NCBI GenBank assembly: GCA_008973525.1
Contig: WACJ01000520.1
Coordinates: 868,001 to 932,000 of the forward strand
Length of the DNA: 64,000 nt
Direction: 5' to 3'
Source of the DNA: Stenopsyche tienmushanensis
Taxonomy: Eukaryota > Arthropoda > Insecta > Trichoptera > Stenopsychidae
The notes under the pieces were generated by a model, which made no database searches, was not told the origin of the DNA, and saw only the letters and a list, made by a program, of their open reading frames with translations. The position numbers were made by a program, and so were the translations under genes. Shown here piece by piece: positions 15,701-28,601 of this stretch (positions within the stretch are counted from its first letter, which is position 1; every line of letters starts with the position of its first letter).

Positions 15701-18700
15701 TGTATAAACAAGCATCTAGTTAGAAATAGGTGAGTATGCCGACATAAAGGTGAATTACATGTGTACTCAGTGATAAGTAACGTGTAATTTCGTTTTTTAC
15801 ATGTGTTTTGTCAGCTGATAACCAATCTGTGGTCGGGCGCAATGCGACACTTATGCCTGACATGGCCGCAATGTGATTAATCACCTTCCAATCTGAAATG
15901 AACGTTTGCCGGTCAGTTCAGAAGTTGCTAATCAACTGTTCTTGTAATTAAAATATTCGGTTGATCCCGGAGGAGCGAGGTTTCGGCTCCGGGAACGGGA
16001 CCGAGTCGCCAAATTCAGACAAACAGATTTTCCGACAATCCACCAATCAATCTTACACATCGTAAATATTATTAACCACGTGTTAAATAAAGAATAATAT
16101 ACATTTTTATAATGTGTTCAACCATCACGATGTGTTTGAATTGTTGTATGATGCATTCGGAAAGATGTTTGAAGGCATTTTTCCATGCATTCCTAATTTC
16201 AATTGCTTGAATGGTATGCATCAAATTCAATTTTTTTGATGTAAATCACCAATATTTTTGTAGAATTTTGTCCTTTTTTAGGCTATATTTTTAAGTTTTA
16301 AAAACTTAAGCTAATAAATTTAGTCGAAAAATGTCGATTCCATAACTTTCATTTCTTTCAAATCTCCATCTATCAAATGTATCTTATTTTATACCCTTTT
16401 AAGGTTTTATTAAACGGGTTTTTAATGGTTTTTAATATTTTTGACGTGGCATCAGTTTAAAAACTCTGATTATAAATTACCAATCAGCCTGATAAAAATC
16501 ATACCAGAAGAAAGCCTTCCACAAATATGCTTTCATTCAACTTTATCTTGAGTCAATATCATCCATTTGATTGCTCTCATATATTCTTCTGGTTTCATCC
16601 AAATAACCTGTTTAACGTATTACGAAATATTTATATTAATGGCTTTAAAGATAAGTATGAATCCATATGGTTGGACTTAAATAAGGAAAACGGGATGAAT
16701 CATTAGGATATCATTAGATTTACATTGAAAACATAGCATTAAAATTATTATATCAGATCAGTGTTAATTGGGAATAAAAATATTATTTTGTAGTTAATGT
16801 ATTTAAAGCTCAGCTTCTAAACTCAATTATCTCAATCCATTGATTTGAACGAAGACCTCCTTATTGATATAATTTTAAAATATAATAAATATAAATATTA
16901 AGTGTCTCTCTGTAACATGAAGAAAATATTAAACTGATATCTTTTACACTGTTTGTGTTATTTATATTTAAAATAAGGTAGTTTTCCTGTCGCACCCTAT
17001 ATGAATAATTTATTTGATAAAATATTTAATTCCATCAATGTCATCTCTTTTAAAAGTATAATTTTATTTGTTCATATTGTTGTTTTAGTAAATTTCGACT
17101 AAATTAGTGCTGTTCAATAAGCAGATTCGCCGATTTCGAATATAATTCGGGTAGATACGCTGGAAAATGTACACTTTTTAAATTGGGTTCTTATTGAAAT
17201 TTAATTCGAAGCAAACAAAAGATCCCGTTCTTATAAGAAAGGCATAATTTCAGCCATAATAAAAGCCGAAAAGCACAAAACAGGAAAAAATAATAACGCT
17301 ACGTCCATCGGAAAAGAAAAATGGGTTGTAAAGGAGTCCTTATCTCCGTCGGAAAAACTTTGAATTTCATTAACATGAAGGAAATCGTTGTTTTCAATTA
17401 CATCGGAGGAATACAAAGGATGGAGCAATAAAGCTGGACAGCCTCATCAGCCCCACATCCTGTAACGACCCACGCACCAAACACCACCACCACACACCAC
17501 GACTCTCAGCGGGACGCTTTTTAATAACCACACATCACCCCCGACCATGGACGACCTCCATTTTCTATTATTGTCCATACGAGTACGAGTCCGATGTTCA
17601 TCTGCCAACATTTGTTATCACCCCGGCGCAAAAAAAGCTCATATTGAATATTGGATGCCCGGTCTATCCGAGGACAGCCGGATATATGACGCCGATAACT
17701 GAGAATTTATTTCATATCATCGTGCCGAAGATATTTGATCGATCGAAATTGTTGATCGTAATAGAGCTAATAATCTAAATTTCATTCCGATTTATATAAT
17801 TTAACGCCTATTTTGGCGGTTGACGATATACAAATTTGATATGGATGGACGCGTGCATTTCCCCTATTTTATTCCCGATCTCATTGGCGTGAATAAACGT
17901 TGTTTTAATGTCTTTATTTAGGGGAGTGTTTCAGGGGTGTCTCGTCATTGCAGCTATTCGAACAAACGTATCTGATCACACAATAAAAATATTCACAGAC
18001 AATGTCGACGTCCAAATTAGAACGCTTTGAGATAAAAATATACGCCATAAAGTCGATGTGTCATTAGTGGAATATTTTGGATTTTATTAAGGAAATGGGT
18101 TCTATTTTAAACTGAAATTTTATCATGTATTTTTTATGTGCGTTACGTGCCACCTATGGTCCAGGACTATCGCATGCTGCACAAAGCAGAAGATGAATGG
18201 CCATTCTGCACTGTTGTAACGTGCGAACACTGTCATCGTGTGTAATCCAATTAGATATAGAAACACACGACAGACACGCGCTTTGGACATTACTATTAAC
18301 TAAATATAGATGTATGAACATTATTTGGAGGCAAAAATATTGTAGAAAGTATTTTAAAGCACGTTTGAATACATTTCTTCAAGCATAGCTTCCCATCTCT
18401 TTGTTAGGAAAGCGCCACGCGCGGTTTGAATGTTTATTTTACACCCCATATCAATCTGATCGAATTGATTAAATTGCATACAATAGCATCAAAGCAAACA
18501 CTTATTTAATGACATTCAAATAAAAATATTTATTCAATAATTTATGCTAAATTTTGCATGTTTTCATAGCAATTTCATCGATCTCTAATATAATAATAAG
18601 GCTTCGGGTTTAGTTTAGTTTGTTCAAAAGCATTAATTTGTTTGCCAAAAGCGTATCGAAATGCTCCTCGAGTAAAGCATACGAAAATATTTTGAGTGGA

Positions 18701-20339
18701 ATCAACCTTTAGCTATAAATAGAGGATTTAATCGATTCCAGGAAAATTCCCCGAAAAAGCAAACATTTGCCTGCCTTAAATTGATATTATTAAATTACAC
18801 TTTTTAATCCCACAAACTTATTAAATGAGCTAAAATTTTGAATGTTACAATGCATTATTTGGCAGTAAATTATTATCGTTGGAAATAAATCATCGAATAA
18901 CAAGTAGCATCGCGATCAAGGATCTCCCCCATGTCTATAGCACGGTCGCACAATACAAAAGCCGCATTTATTGGATAATAATGGTGATTTTGTGTAAATA
19001 TGGTAGCCCGGCAGCTTTCATGGATTTTGTGTGAAATCAGACCACAATATCAAAGCAATAACACTTAATTTTGATAGGAAATCGGCAACATCAAACATCC
19101 CATATCGTCTTCTCACGGGTCAGCTCTTGATCGTAAACATATATGAATTTAATCTTTTCCTAAACCGATCGGTACACAAAGGCTAAGCCCCATAATTTGC
19201 CGAGATACAAAATTGATACACTTAATAGCTCCAATTATTCCTGAACGATTTTCGAAATGCGCTCGCGAAAAATCATTCAATCATTTTAATTTTTTGATTC
19301 AGATTTGATTTGACTATGACTATGAATATGACTTTACTATAAATACAATTTTGCAAGTCATTCTTCGATTCATCCCATGCTAATCCTATCGATTTTTCGC
19401 TTTTGTATAAAACTCACATCTCTTACGATCTTATATTGTATTGGATATGTTGTAAATTTATGATAGATTAAAGCTTCATATAAAATAACAGCATCATAGT
19501 ATACTACATAAACCACTCTTCATGTGTAAATAAGATTTGATATTTTTATAGCGTTTTTGGGGATGGATCTTTTAAAATATTTTTTCAGCCATCATAGCGC
19601 GGATTTATTAACACTTAATAGCCGGACACTTTACTATTTAAATAATGTATTTGGACTCTATTCAAAGAACTTTCTTTTATTCCAATATACGCAATGCAAT
19701 ATTAACAAGCCTTTTAGAAGGAATAGATCCTGGTTTACTTTAAAAAAATATATATCTACTTATCAATTTCTAAACATTTCGCATGTTTAAGTCCAAATTA
19801 TTTTTTTGCTTCAGTTTATGGCAATATCTTGTCATTTATAATTTTTTAATCCAATTATATTTATTACTCAAATTGGCTTTTTGCAGTCACTTTTATGGGG
19901 ATCATTGTCGACTACTTTAAAATGGAATTAATAGCGGTAACATGTTTTTAAAAATGTGGTCATCTATCACACTCTTTGTAGGTTTGATTCCGAGATGCTT
20001 AATTACAATGTCAATAGTATTAAATTATGGAACATCCTTAATATGTTACATCAGGCTTTTCCTTAGATGTTGGGTCTTCACAGCGAAGAAAAATGATATG
20101 AAATCTATCAATTCAGTAATCAAATTTACTCTCTATGAGTGATGTTTTTTCGTTTAAATTTGATAATTTTTCCGTTGTTATCAAAGAAAATATATCAAAA
20201 TCTCCAAAGGAAAGTATATAAATTGCGGTGATTGAATGTATGAGTTTACTCTCCGTCAATAAATCATGATATAAAGCATGCTTTCCCTGTAACGAGGGCA
20301 AAGAAAATATATTGCAAACACTTATTAAGTATGATATCT
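12726..20339. other. Intron sequence, no genes recognised
   Basis: Mostly AT-rich intronic DNA. GC-richer patches lie at about 15120-15960 (including GGAGCGAGGTTTCGGCTCCG near 15970) and 17220-17880 (including a CACCACCACACACCACG run near 17480). Small open frames at 14199-14384, 17231-17428, 18197-18388, 19557-19790 and 19942-20142 have no recognisable domain. Confidence 0.5.
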
Positions 20340-20904
20340 ACCCCTGACAACACGTAGATTTGTTCCGTATTGGCTTGAGTAAGTTCGAGGAGGAGAGCGT
20401 TCATCGATCTGAAGTCAGCCCAAACGAGAAGGAAGCTGCGGGAAGAGTCAGGTCCAAGAGAGAAGCCGATCTCTTCGAATAGTCGTTGCCGACAATGGGG
20501 AGGGGGTGTTCGTATTTCGGTGGGGAAGTCAAAGTATATGAGAATGTCGGGACCAATCACGGGGGTCGTTTATCTTCATTCCGACGCCGCAATTAGACGG
20601 GTCGTTGGCTGCAGCTCGAAAGGGCAGAGCGAAGGGAGGAAGGAGGGCTCAGACCTATCGCTGCAATATTTCCTCCCGGAAAATGTTTGTCTTTTTTCGC
20701 CTCCGAGACGCTTTGTCCATTGAAGATATCGAAGAGCCCAACACGTGTACGTTTATATGTCGGGACAGTCTTCGATTGCTTTTGGAATCCTTCGCAGCAT
20801 TTGACCCAGAACATCTTTGCTGTACTAAGCCTTACATTGATCGACTGCTTTTACTGCCAACTTCAAATATAAATTCGTTTACAGCACATAAAGCACTATT
20901 ATAA
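20340..20904. other. GC-richer intronic patch with overlapping open frames on both strands
   Basis: Open frames overlap here on both strands (minus 20264-20560 and 20593-20814; plus 20520-20723 and 20605-20904, the last 99 aa). None shows a known domain, and the overlap in several frames argues that the patch is only poor in stop codons. It lies 500 bases before the last Pitx exon, so an alternative exon or an intronic enhancer is possible. No splice pair joining it in frame to Pitx was identified. Confidence 0.35.
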
Positions 20905-21409
20905 AGAGCAATAATTGATCAGCATGTAAAATCAGTATAATCATTTTCATCCCCAGTCATTGAACTTTCACTTATTTAACACTGTATAAAGACACCAAAT
21001 GATATAATAACACACAGCATAACTTTAATATAATTTTCAAATTAATTTTAAGCTTGAAAAATTTAGTTCCGATGTTATTATTGGCATAATTTTGGAGGTC
21101 GTTGAAGATTCAGATTTTTTTGAAAACTTCTACTTGTAAAATTCTATGCCAATATATTAATATATTGGAATTGCAATCTAAATTTGGGAGTAAATCTTAT
21201 TTAATCCGTAAAAGGACGATGGTTACTATATCAACATTAACATTATGATTTGTAATTCCAATTTATATCACCATATTGAGTAAATCTTTTATAATGATAT
21301 TTTATTAATAAAATAAATCTTATTAGATGCAGATTAGAGTGAAAAATTTTGTATCTTGATGATGATATAATCGATGATGATTTCTAATGTTTTGCTTTGA
21401 TTGTTTCAG
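20905..21409. other. Pitx: Terminal part of the Pitx intron
   Basis: AT-rich sequence ending in a pyrimidine-leaning tract and acceptor (TTTGCTTTGATTGTTTCAG). Nothing else is recognised. Confidence 0.7.
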
Positions 21410-22006
21410 GTATGGTTTAAAAATCGACGAGCAAAATGGAGAAAGAGAGAAAGAAACGCTATGAATGCCGCCGCAGCAGCGGCAGCCGATTTCAAGAATG
21501 GTTTTGGTTCTCAATTCAATGGACTCATGCAGCCGTTCCCGGATACGGATGCGCTGTATTCTTCTTATTCATATAATAATTGGGGCAAAGTCCCGAGTCC
21601 GCTCGGCACTAAGACGTTCCCTTGGCCTGTGAATCCATTGGGATCCGTCGTTCCAAGCACCCATCATCAAGGCTCGGTGAACTGCTTCAATAGCGCGTCG
21701 TCAGTGGCGGGCATGGGTTCTGCAGGGTCGATGTTGCCGGGTGGCATGGGCGGCGGTTCGGGTGGTTCGGCGCCCCCCTGTCCTTATACGGCGCCCCCCA
21801 ATCCCTATTCGGTGTACCACCACCGCGGACCCGCGGAGCCCTGCACGGCGATGTCCTCTAGTATAGCGAGCCTTCGTCTAAAGGCCAAGCAGCATTCTTC
21901 GGGCTTCGTCTACTCCTCGACGAGTCCCGCGTCTCGAGCGGGATCGGCGGGACTGTCGGCTTGTCAGTATGCGGGAGTCGGAGTCGGTTCCGACAGGACA
22001 GTCTGA
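21410..22006 (+). CDS. Pitx: Pitx homeobox transcription factor, last exon (homeodomain 47-60, OAR motif)
   Basis: This exon adds 198 residues and ends in TGA at 22004-22006. It opens with [16 protein letters not shown], the recognition helix with lysine at homeodomain position 50 that gives TAATCC specificity. A poly-alanine run follows, then the Pitx-typical stretch [12 protein letters not shown] plus [10 protein letters not shown], and a glycine- and serine-rich linker (about residues 105-123). The OAR motif [18 protein letters not shown] starts at residue 149 (21854), and the protein ends [20 protein letters not shown] motifs are known to modulate DNA binding and activation in paired-like factors. 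The exon is far richer in GC than its surroundings. Exons in the window together give 280 residues; the N-terminus is missing. Confidence 0.96.
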   Translation, partial: VWFKNRRAKWRKRERNAMNAAAAAAADFKNGFGSQFNGLMQPFPDTDALYSSYSYNNWGKVPSPLGTKTFPWPVNPLGSVVPSTHHQGSVNCFNSASSVAGMGSAGSMLPGGMGGGSGGSAPPCPYTAPPNPYSVYHHRGPAEPCTAMSSSIASLRLKAKQHSSGFVYSSTSPASRAGSAGLSACQYAGVGVGSDRTV

Positions 22007-22126
22007 GAGGAGGTTCTCGCCCTCGGCGGACGAGGAGGTAGTCGCGCTGGGGGCGGGGGCGGGGACCATCACGACCGGAGCCCCCTGTCCCCCATGGAAG
22101 ACCACAACGTCACCCACGATGCCTAA
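22007..22126 (+). other. Pitx: Open in-frame extension of 39 codons after the Pitx TGA stop
   Basis: Directly after the TGA the same frame stays open for 39 codons, from EEVLALGGRGGSRAGGGGG to SPMEDHNVTHDA, and closes at TAA (22124-22126). The GC-rich, coding-like composition persists to about that point and then drops sharply to AT-rich sequence. The first stop lies right after the OAR tail, where Pitx proteins are expected to end, so it is probably genuine. The extension may be GC-rich 3' UTR, a readthrough tail, or former coding sequence. Confidence 0.35.
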
Positions 22127-22860
22127 GTCCAAAATTATTTTTTAACTAAATTTCTCAAAGATGCGAAGAAACACTACAAAATAGTTAACTGAGAACACAG
22201 CAATAATATTTATGTTGTTTAAATCTTGGAATTCTTCAAAGCAAAATATACCATGAAAGTAGATTATTTCTACGGAACGTCAAGATTATAAAATCATAAA
22301 AACATACTAAAATGGTATGCAAAAATAAATACGTCTTTTTGATAATTTGTCAATGTTCCAAATTATTTCATTCAAAGATACTTTAAAATTTTGCGTTATT
22401 TCTATTCGTGGTAAAGCGCCTGAAAAGCTCGATGGTCTTCAAGCGATCGACCAACAAATTTGTTTAAAGAAATTAAACGGTTGTGCTAAAAAATTGTGAA
22501 TATGATGACTACTTTCATATGTATATTTTGTATTTTTTTAACGATTCAATTGTATTCACTTCTTTGTTGTTCGATTTTTACAAGAAAAGCGGTTGAGCAT
22601 CTCGCGACGCTCCTTAGTGATAATTTTTCTAAGCGTAAATTTCACTGTAAAAAAATCATGCAATTAAAATTTCGAGATTGTAAAAAATATTTAGCGCCTA
22701 AGATATTTTTAATGACTAAGTAACGTTTTCCCAAAGAATCGGTGTTGTTACCAATCTTGTTTTCGATATTTTTCGCTGACTTGTGTACCTTTCAATCCAA
22801 AGAGTTAAATAGTTAAAAAATTGCATATTTTATTTTTAAAAAATAATAAATTTTATTTAT
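22007..22860 (+). terminator. Pitx: Pitx 3' UTR with candidate poly(A) signals
   Basis: AT-rich sequence follows the stop. AATAAA hexamers lie at 22324-22329 and 22845-22850. In DNA this AT-rich the hexamer is frequent, so neither can be called the true site without transcript data. The small open frame at 22496-22723 has no recognisable domain. Confidence 0.35.
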
Positions 22861-23759
22861 GTGCAAAATAGTCTTAGGTTTACTTTTAGCAAATTTATAT
22901 GAGATAAAAAATATTATTTTTATACTTTAAGCTTTATATTACTCTACCTCTATGTTTACGTAAGCGAATTAATCAAAGCAATAACACATTGTCATGGACT
23001 TATTTACTTTCTTTATGAGATGTGTTATCAATCATGTTTATTTATGTATGATATATTTTTTAAGTTTTTTTTTGCATTTTTTGTTTTGACTTTCCTTTTA
23101 CTTATGGAGATTATGCGTTACTTTCCATTTTTGTTGGTTGTGTTTCAACAACAATTTTCGATCATCGCACCAAATACATGTAATTATGATTAGTTTAATC
23201 TTGTACAGTTATTAATACGAATTTTCAATAATAGCATGTATGTATCCAGATAGTTAAGTTTTCTTAATGGTAAGATTTAATAATGTACTTACATATTTGT
23301 AAGAACCATAATCAATTAAACCTCATTTTGTGCATATCGTTTGTAACTCCATCGAATCGTCTAGTCACAATAAAACCAAACTTTAATCATGGCAAATATG
23401 AATATTCATTTAGAACCCACCCTTACAACCTTCATCGTCCTTACATATATATTTTCATAAAAAAAATCTATAAAACCATGCATAAAAATGACCTAAAGGT
23501 GTTCACATGACCTGGAATCGTCGCACCTTGAAGTAATGCATCGTTAGACCACAACCTCCATATTTTCATGGATATATTAAAAAATGATAGATGACCTCGA
23601 GAAGAATATTATGACCATAATACGAAAGGATCGTAATGTGGAAAATGCACTTTTATTACATTTGATATCAAATTATTACGTAAATTACATTTTGATTAAG
23701 AATTATATAATAAGATCACTTTCCTGAATGAATTAATTAAAAGTACAATTAAAGTTATA
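22861..23759. other. AT-rich intergenic DNA downstream of Pitx
   Basis: No gene, repeat match or composition change was noticed. The open frame at 23283-23510 has no known domain and lies in plain AT-rich sequence. Confidence 0.5.
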
Positions 23760-24470
23760 GGGGTATTTCAATAGAGACGCTTAAAATTTATTAGATTATA
23801 ATGACCATGTTATTAAAATAACATCTATAAAATTTATTATAAATTATTTAATAGTGTATGGCAAATTATCATACAAATTTATAGCGTTGAAAAACGTGTA
23901 CAAATTATCAAATTTTATTTACAAAATAATTTTCGAGAAACGTTTCACCAAAAAATCATTTTTGGATGAATGTCGAATATAAGACGATATCAATCCACAC
24001 GAGATCATTAAATTTATCTCGAGAATAAGCAACTTCTTGTGGTCTAAGCTGAATGATATGAATATCAAAAAGATTTGATTCCGGACAGGACGGCGTTACA
24101 TTCAATACAGCGCATGTCACGATGAACATTCTGCACCAGCGATTTAAGGACATACATTGTTCGATTTAACGCCTTTAGATTTCTTTCTTTGGGGCTATTT
24201 TAAATCGCAGATCTATGCATATAAATTACACACAATTGATGCCTTCAAATTCACCATAACGAACATCATTCGGTAAATTCAGACAGATTTATGCGACAAA
24301 GTCATCAAAAATTGGATCTCCCGAATACAATACTCCCGATATTTGAACGACGTTATATTTCAACCTAATGCCATAAAATATTCGTTCAAATATAAAAAAA
24401 ATAAGTAAATATCTCATACACAACTCGTTTTATTTATATCTAAAAATCGAGCGTCCTTATGTAAAGATCA
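23760..24470 (+). mobile_element. Decayed IS630/mariner-type transposon, family M copy 1
   Basis: Inverted ends GGGGTATTTCAATAGAGACGC at 23760 and CGAGCGTCCTTATGTAAAGA at the right define the copy, with TA before the left end. The plus strand encodes scattered transposase blocks. GQDGVTFNTAHVTMNILHQR (about 24083-24142) corresponds to the QDGATxHTA block with the second catalytic aspartate. PLDFFLWGYFKSQIY (from about 24172) holds the third aspartate, and NWISRIQYSRYLNDVIFQP follows. The N-terminal half is deleted, and stops and a frameshift break the rest. The family's usual length is about 350 residues, so this is a dead internal-deletion copy. Confidence 0.88.
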
Positions 24471-25699
24471 TATAAGAGCCATTAAGATGAAAATGTCGAA
24501 AATCATATTTAGAAACTTTTTAATATTAATATTAATGTAGTTTTTGTTCATATCAAGTGATATCTATAGATTTCGGTTCATCAATAATGCATAAAATCTT
24601 AAGTAGTAAAGATAATTTTGGAGTGAAATTTTCAGTTTGTTCATTACCAAAATATTTCATTCATAACCGCGATATCTGTAAGATTTTTGGAAATCTTTTT
24701 GGATTTCTTGGAAAATTTATTCAATATAGATTGCTTTATTATCAATATGATTAGATGATCCATTTAATACTATAGACAGATTAGTTAACGGAAGATGATA
24801 GATTGATCATTAGATTTTTTAAATTGAAGAAAGATGTATCCAAATTATTGTATTTAGTAACAAAGAATTTCTCAAGACAGCCTTGGACATTAATATCGTA
24901 GATTAATGTTGTAAAACCAGGATGTTCCGGATTATCAAAATTGATAAGCTATATTATAAAGCGCTAATCGGACTGTTATATAGTATATTTGAAATCAGAA
25001 TGAGTTTTAAAGCATTTTATATGGTGCTTTAAACGAGATAAATACTGAATAATACAATGCTGTTTTATTGACCCTACTTATTTGGTGTAAGCTCTTAAAC
25101 AACAATAGTGATTATGCATCCGTTTAGCTTTTTATCTTGGGGTGGATGAACATCGATCGTCTTTTGGACGTGCCCTCTCACCCTTTTTAATTTATATCAA
25201 ATTTTCATGATAGATGGACAGGTTTTTAAGCATTGTTGGAATATGTGGTATTTTAGAAGGATTTTAATATTTTCGGGATGCATTCGAAAAAGCTCGCTTC
25301 AATAAATTATCCGAACAAACAAAAATTGAGATTGAGTGTGGAGCATGTGGAGGTTAGATATAAAGAGTGTGGCTGGGAGGAGTAGACATGATTGCATTAC
25401 ATCATGGCCCGTCGGCCGGTGTCAAACGGGTGAGACTGATAGCGCGTCGCTAAGCAACACCACCCTCTGGGTTTCACCACCCTTGTGGAGTCACTACCAG
25501 AGCTCCTCTCCAGGATAGACGCATCCACCACATGGAAAGCGTTAACCCCTCGTGCTGCTAAATTCGGTCATAGTACATCATCCAGCAGACGGTTTTTATC
25601 CACCGTTTGAATCAAAACTCTGCGAGATCTTCAATAAGAGAGATCTCTACAATTTGAGACAATATTTTAAAAAGCGATATACTTATATTCATTTCAACC
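24471..25699. other. Intergenic DNA with a GC-richer patch at about 25340-25580
   Basis: The left part is AT-rich. The patch at 25340-25580 carries a 60-codon open frame (25336-25518, beginning MWSMWRLDIKSVAGRS) without a known domain. It is more likely non-coding or regulatory DNA than a gene. Confidence 0.4.
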
Positions 25700-25704
25700 A
25701 TATA

Positions 25705-25928
25705 CATTTGTGTGATATTTAGCATCTTCTTGCTAAAAATAGATATCAGACACATCAATGCGATTCAATTGTGGTCATAAAATTGCCTAAAATGCATATC
25801 AAACAGTAACTTTTTTGGGTGTAGACATATTTTCTGAATAACATGAGAATTTTCATCATCTCAGATATGAAAATTTTGCTTATTGACATTTGAATCCATC
25901 CATTGTGAAATGAGCTTCATCACCAAAA
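25705..25928 (-). mobile_element. Decayed Tc1/mariner-type transposase fragment, family Q copy 1
   Basis: The minus strand from about 25925 reads FGDEAHFTMDGF, the conserved DEAHF block with the first catalytic aspartate. After an insertion and stops, ENSHVIQ and LHPKKVTV follow, matching the transposase order in IS630/mariner-type elements. A related copy lies at 42845-43045 on the plus strand. No terminal repeats were found, so the limits are those of the recognisable protein. Confidence 0.8.
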
Positions 25929-26785
25929 AAAAATTTGCTTGAAAATAATGGATTCGTTTATCAATAATAATGTACAAACGTTTTTGCAATGTATATGCAA
26001 TATATCCATGGTTAAAATTGTACTACTTACTACTAAAATAAAATGGCTTATGTCATTTAAAAAAACGTTAAGTATAAACAGTATATATTTTTGAAATCTA
26101 AGCGTCGCATTTGGATAATCTTTAATGATCATTAAACAAGATTATAACTGCAACAAATATCATTTCCATTCATTTTAAATGATTTGAGGATAATGGAAAC
26201 TAATACAGTATCAATAATACTGGGATCAGTTTTCTATAAGCAGGAAAATGTTTAAGGAAATGTAAGAAATTCTCTGATTTGATGAAAAAACACAGCGAAA
26301 TTAACTTCAAAAAACCGGCAAACTTCTGATGTATGGAACAGAATTATTTAGGAGAGATTCTGATAAATCTAGCAATGAGCATCTATTTCCTATAAAATTG
26401 AAATGTAAATTTACACTATAATTAAATCAAAATATTACCATAAGTAAATCTTGTATGATTTGTAAAAAAACATACGTGAATATATTGATGTTAAAAAATC
26501 AGTAATAAAACTAAAACACAGTAATTAAACAGAAAAATGTATGCAGAAATTCAAAAAAGCAATGGCATAATTTATTTGAACATCGATATTTAAAATTAAA
26601 ATATGTCATGTAAATATTAGTTCAGGTTTAAGTCCAGATTCAGGGGAAAAAATCATCATACAGGAAACGTCAATATTTCAGATCGATCGTCTCGATCCAG
26701 ATTTATCCTGGTTATTAAATCTGAAAAAAAAAATAGAAAAGACTAAGGAAGATAATTAAAAAAATATATAGATTTGGTATTAAAA
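25929..26785. other. AT-rich intergenic DNA
   Basis: No gene or named repeat is recognised. The minus-strand frame at 25920-26132 starts near the transposase relic but lacks transposase motifs. Confidence 0.45.
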
Positions 26786-26820
26786 TCATTTAAAAACCAG
26801 CGACTCACCGGTGAGTCGCT
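26786..26820. repeat. Perfect 22-bp palindrome, part of tiny fold-back family F (partial copy)
   Basis: AGCGACTCACCGGTGAGTCGCT at 26799-26820 is a perfect palindrome, reading the same on both strands. With its left flank (CATTTAAAAACC) it matches, in reverse, the core and end of the fold-back element at 44711-44790 (GCGACTCGTCGGTGAGTCGT, then TGGCATTTAAAAGG). I read it as a truncated copy of that family. Confidence 0.7.
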
Positions 26821-26899
26821 ATATTATTACGTAAAATTTATTTTTAATACCTTAATATTATTATGCTAGGGGACATATTGGTGAATCTAAAAATGTCTT

Positions 26900-27010
26900 C
26901 ATATTTTAATGTATTTTGGTTCATTTTAAAAGAAATTGAACAAAAGTCATCAGGGCTGCCCATTGAATGATCTTTACTACGTAACTGAATCTCAAAAGTC
27001 TCAAACCCGT
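26900..27010 (-). repeat. Repeat unit R, copy 1 (inverse partner at 33335-33405)
   Basis: The block TCATCAGGGCTGCCCATTGA followed by ATGATCTTTACTACGTA is the reverse complement, with a few changes, of TACGTAGCAAAGATCATTCA followed by ATAGGCAGCCCTGATGA at about 33350-33390. The two copies are about 6.4 kb apart and inverted. The class of element is unknown. Confidence 0.65.
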
Positions 27011-28600
27011 AAATGATCCCGCAGGACGCCATATGATATACATGCATATGCTAGGATATATAAATCTATAAAATATATAAATTAAACAATTTTTTATGTA
27101 ATTTCTAATGTTTCTAAATTTGCTGGCGTTTAAAAGATTAAGAAGAATGTTAATATGCCTCTAAAATCATATTCTATTTGTATCGATTGATCTATAAGAA
27201 TTTCCTATAGAACTAATTTTAAATTTATACATTCATATTGAGAGCTTTTCTGAATAGAAAACCTTTTTAAGAAATTCATTGCGTAATTGTTCATTTTTCT
27301 AATAACTATTGAACTATAGATATTTTTTAATAGCATCCTTAATAAACTATAAATTCGTAGATTGTAAAAATAATAGGGGTTTATTTGTTAAATAGAATTA
27401 TTTTATTCATTTACCAACAATAGTTAAGCTTGGTGATTCCATTATAAGTACGAACTTATTATCAAAGGTCCTTTGTATAAGGCTTTAGAAGCCAGTGCAC
27501 AAATGTTAATTCTTTGAGCAATTATAGTGAATTTTGCAGTATTTCAACATTGTTTTTAAATGGAGATTTTCCTTTGAAAGATTAAGATATTATAAAGATA
27601 TTTGTTTGTTGTCTTATTTTAATGCAATTAATCGACATTGCAGTGTGCTTAGTATTAATGCAGGCACTCTTGCGTCATCAGGTTAAAGCCATCATCCCGA
27701 TGGCTTTAAGTTCCTATTCCATTCGCAATTTTTCCCTCTAAAGACACACCGAAAAGAGCTAATAAATACCGGTATCAATATGAACCGTCATCGGATTGGC
27801 GAATTAGAGAGGTTGATAAATCGGTAGGTGTTCCTGCTAATATATGAGTATTTGGCAATATCCGCGGGAGTGGAGTCGGAGGCTGGAGAGGAGCTCCGCG
27901 TGTACCGTAATCAAATCACAATAAAAGCCCGCCATGTCAATATTTACGCGCTCTTTTTTCCGGCAGCCACCCCCGGCGGTCGTAAAAAAACAGAGATGAG
28001 GGTTTTAAATTTAAATGAAAAAGACCGAGGCGAAACGCAAATTTGCCATATAAAACGAAGAATCTCCCATTGCCGGGAATATCGCGCGAATGGATACAAT
28101 AATGGCGGGATTGAGGATTTTCGGTTTAAAACCCTGGGCACACTCATTTACCCAAATTTATTACTATAAAGTGCTTATAAAATAATTTAAAGAAGTGGAA
28201 TATTGGGTCTGCGCCGAAATATTGCTACCATGCACGCCCGACCCGCAATATTTTAATGTAAATTATTGTAATGTAAGGGCACAGCTTTATTACTTCAATT
28301 CAGCTTAATTTGTCAAAATACAATTTCGCTACCCGAAAACCGAGGAATACCGCTTTGAAATTCAAATTCGAAACAAAGGGTCTCCACATTTACGCTACTT
28401 ACATAAAACTCACATAATAAACGAACTTTTTTATTATTCCATATAAAATTACAAAAGCCGAGTGAATATAGAAATGCGGTTTTCGGACAAGATGCCTTTT
28501 ATACAATATATTTAAAATAATTGTTTTGTCATTCAGTTTCTAAAATGTACCATAATATAGTACAAAAAATGGGTTGCGTTCCAAATGTAAAAAGAAAAAT
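27011..28600. other. Intergenic DNA with a GC-richer patch at about 27700-28180
   Basis: AT-rich on both sides. The patch holds a plus-strand frame of 113 codons (27828-28169) and an overlapping minus frame. Neither shows a domain, signal peptide or repeat pattern, and the frame in AT-rich DNA begins at an arbitrary ATG. I treat it as non-coding. Confidence 0.4.
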
Positions 28601-28601
28601 G

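Noticed and set aside
20605..20904. 99-codon plus-strand frame
   Set aside because: Frames overlap on both strands, there is no known domain, and no splice pair joins it in frame to Pitx.
21878..22132. 84-codon minus-strand frame
   Set aside because: It is the shadow of the GC-rich end of the Pitx exon; its arginine- and serine-rich product is a by-product of composition.
27828..28169. 113-codon plus-strand frame
   Set aside because: No domain, overlapping minus frame, and no promoter or splice evidence; it fits a chance frame in a GC-richer patch.
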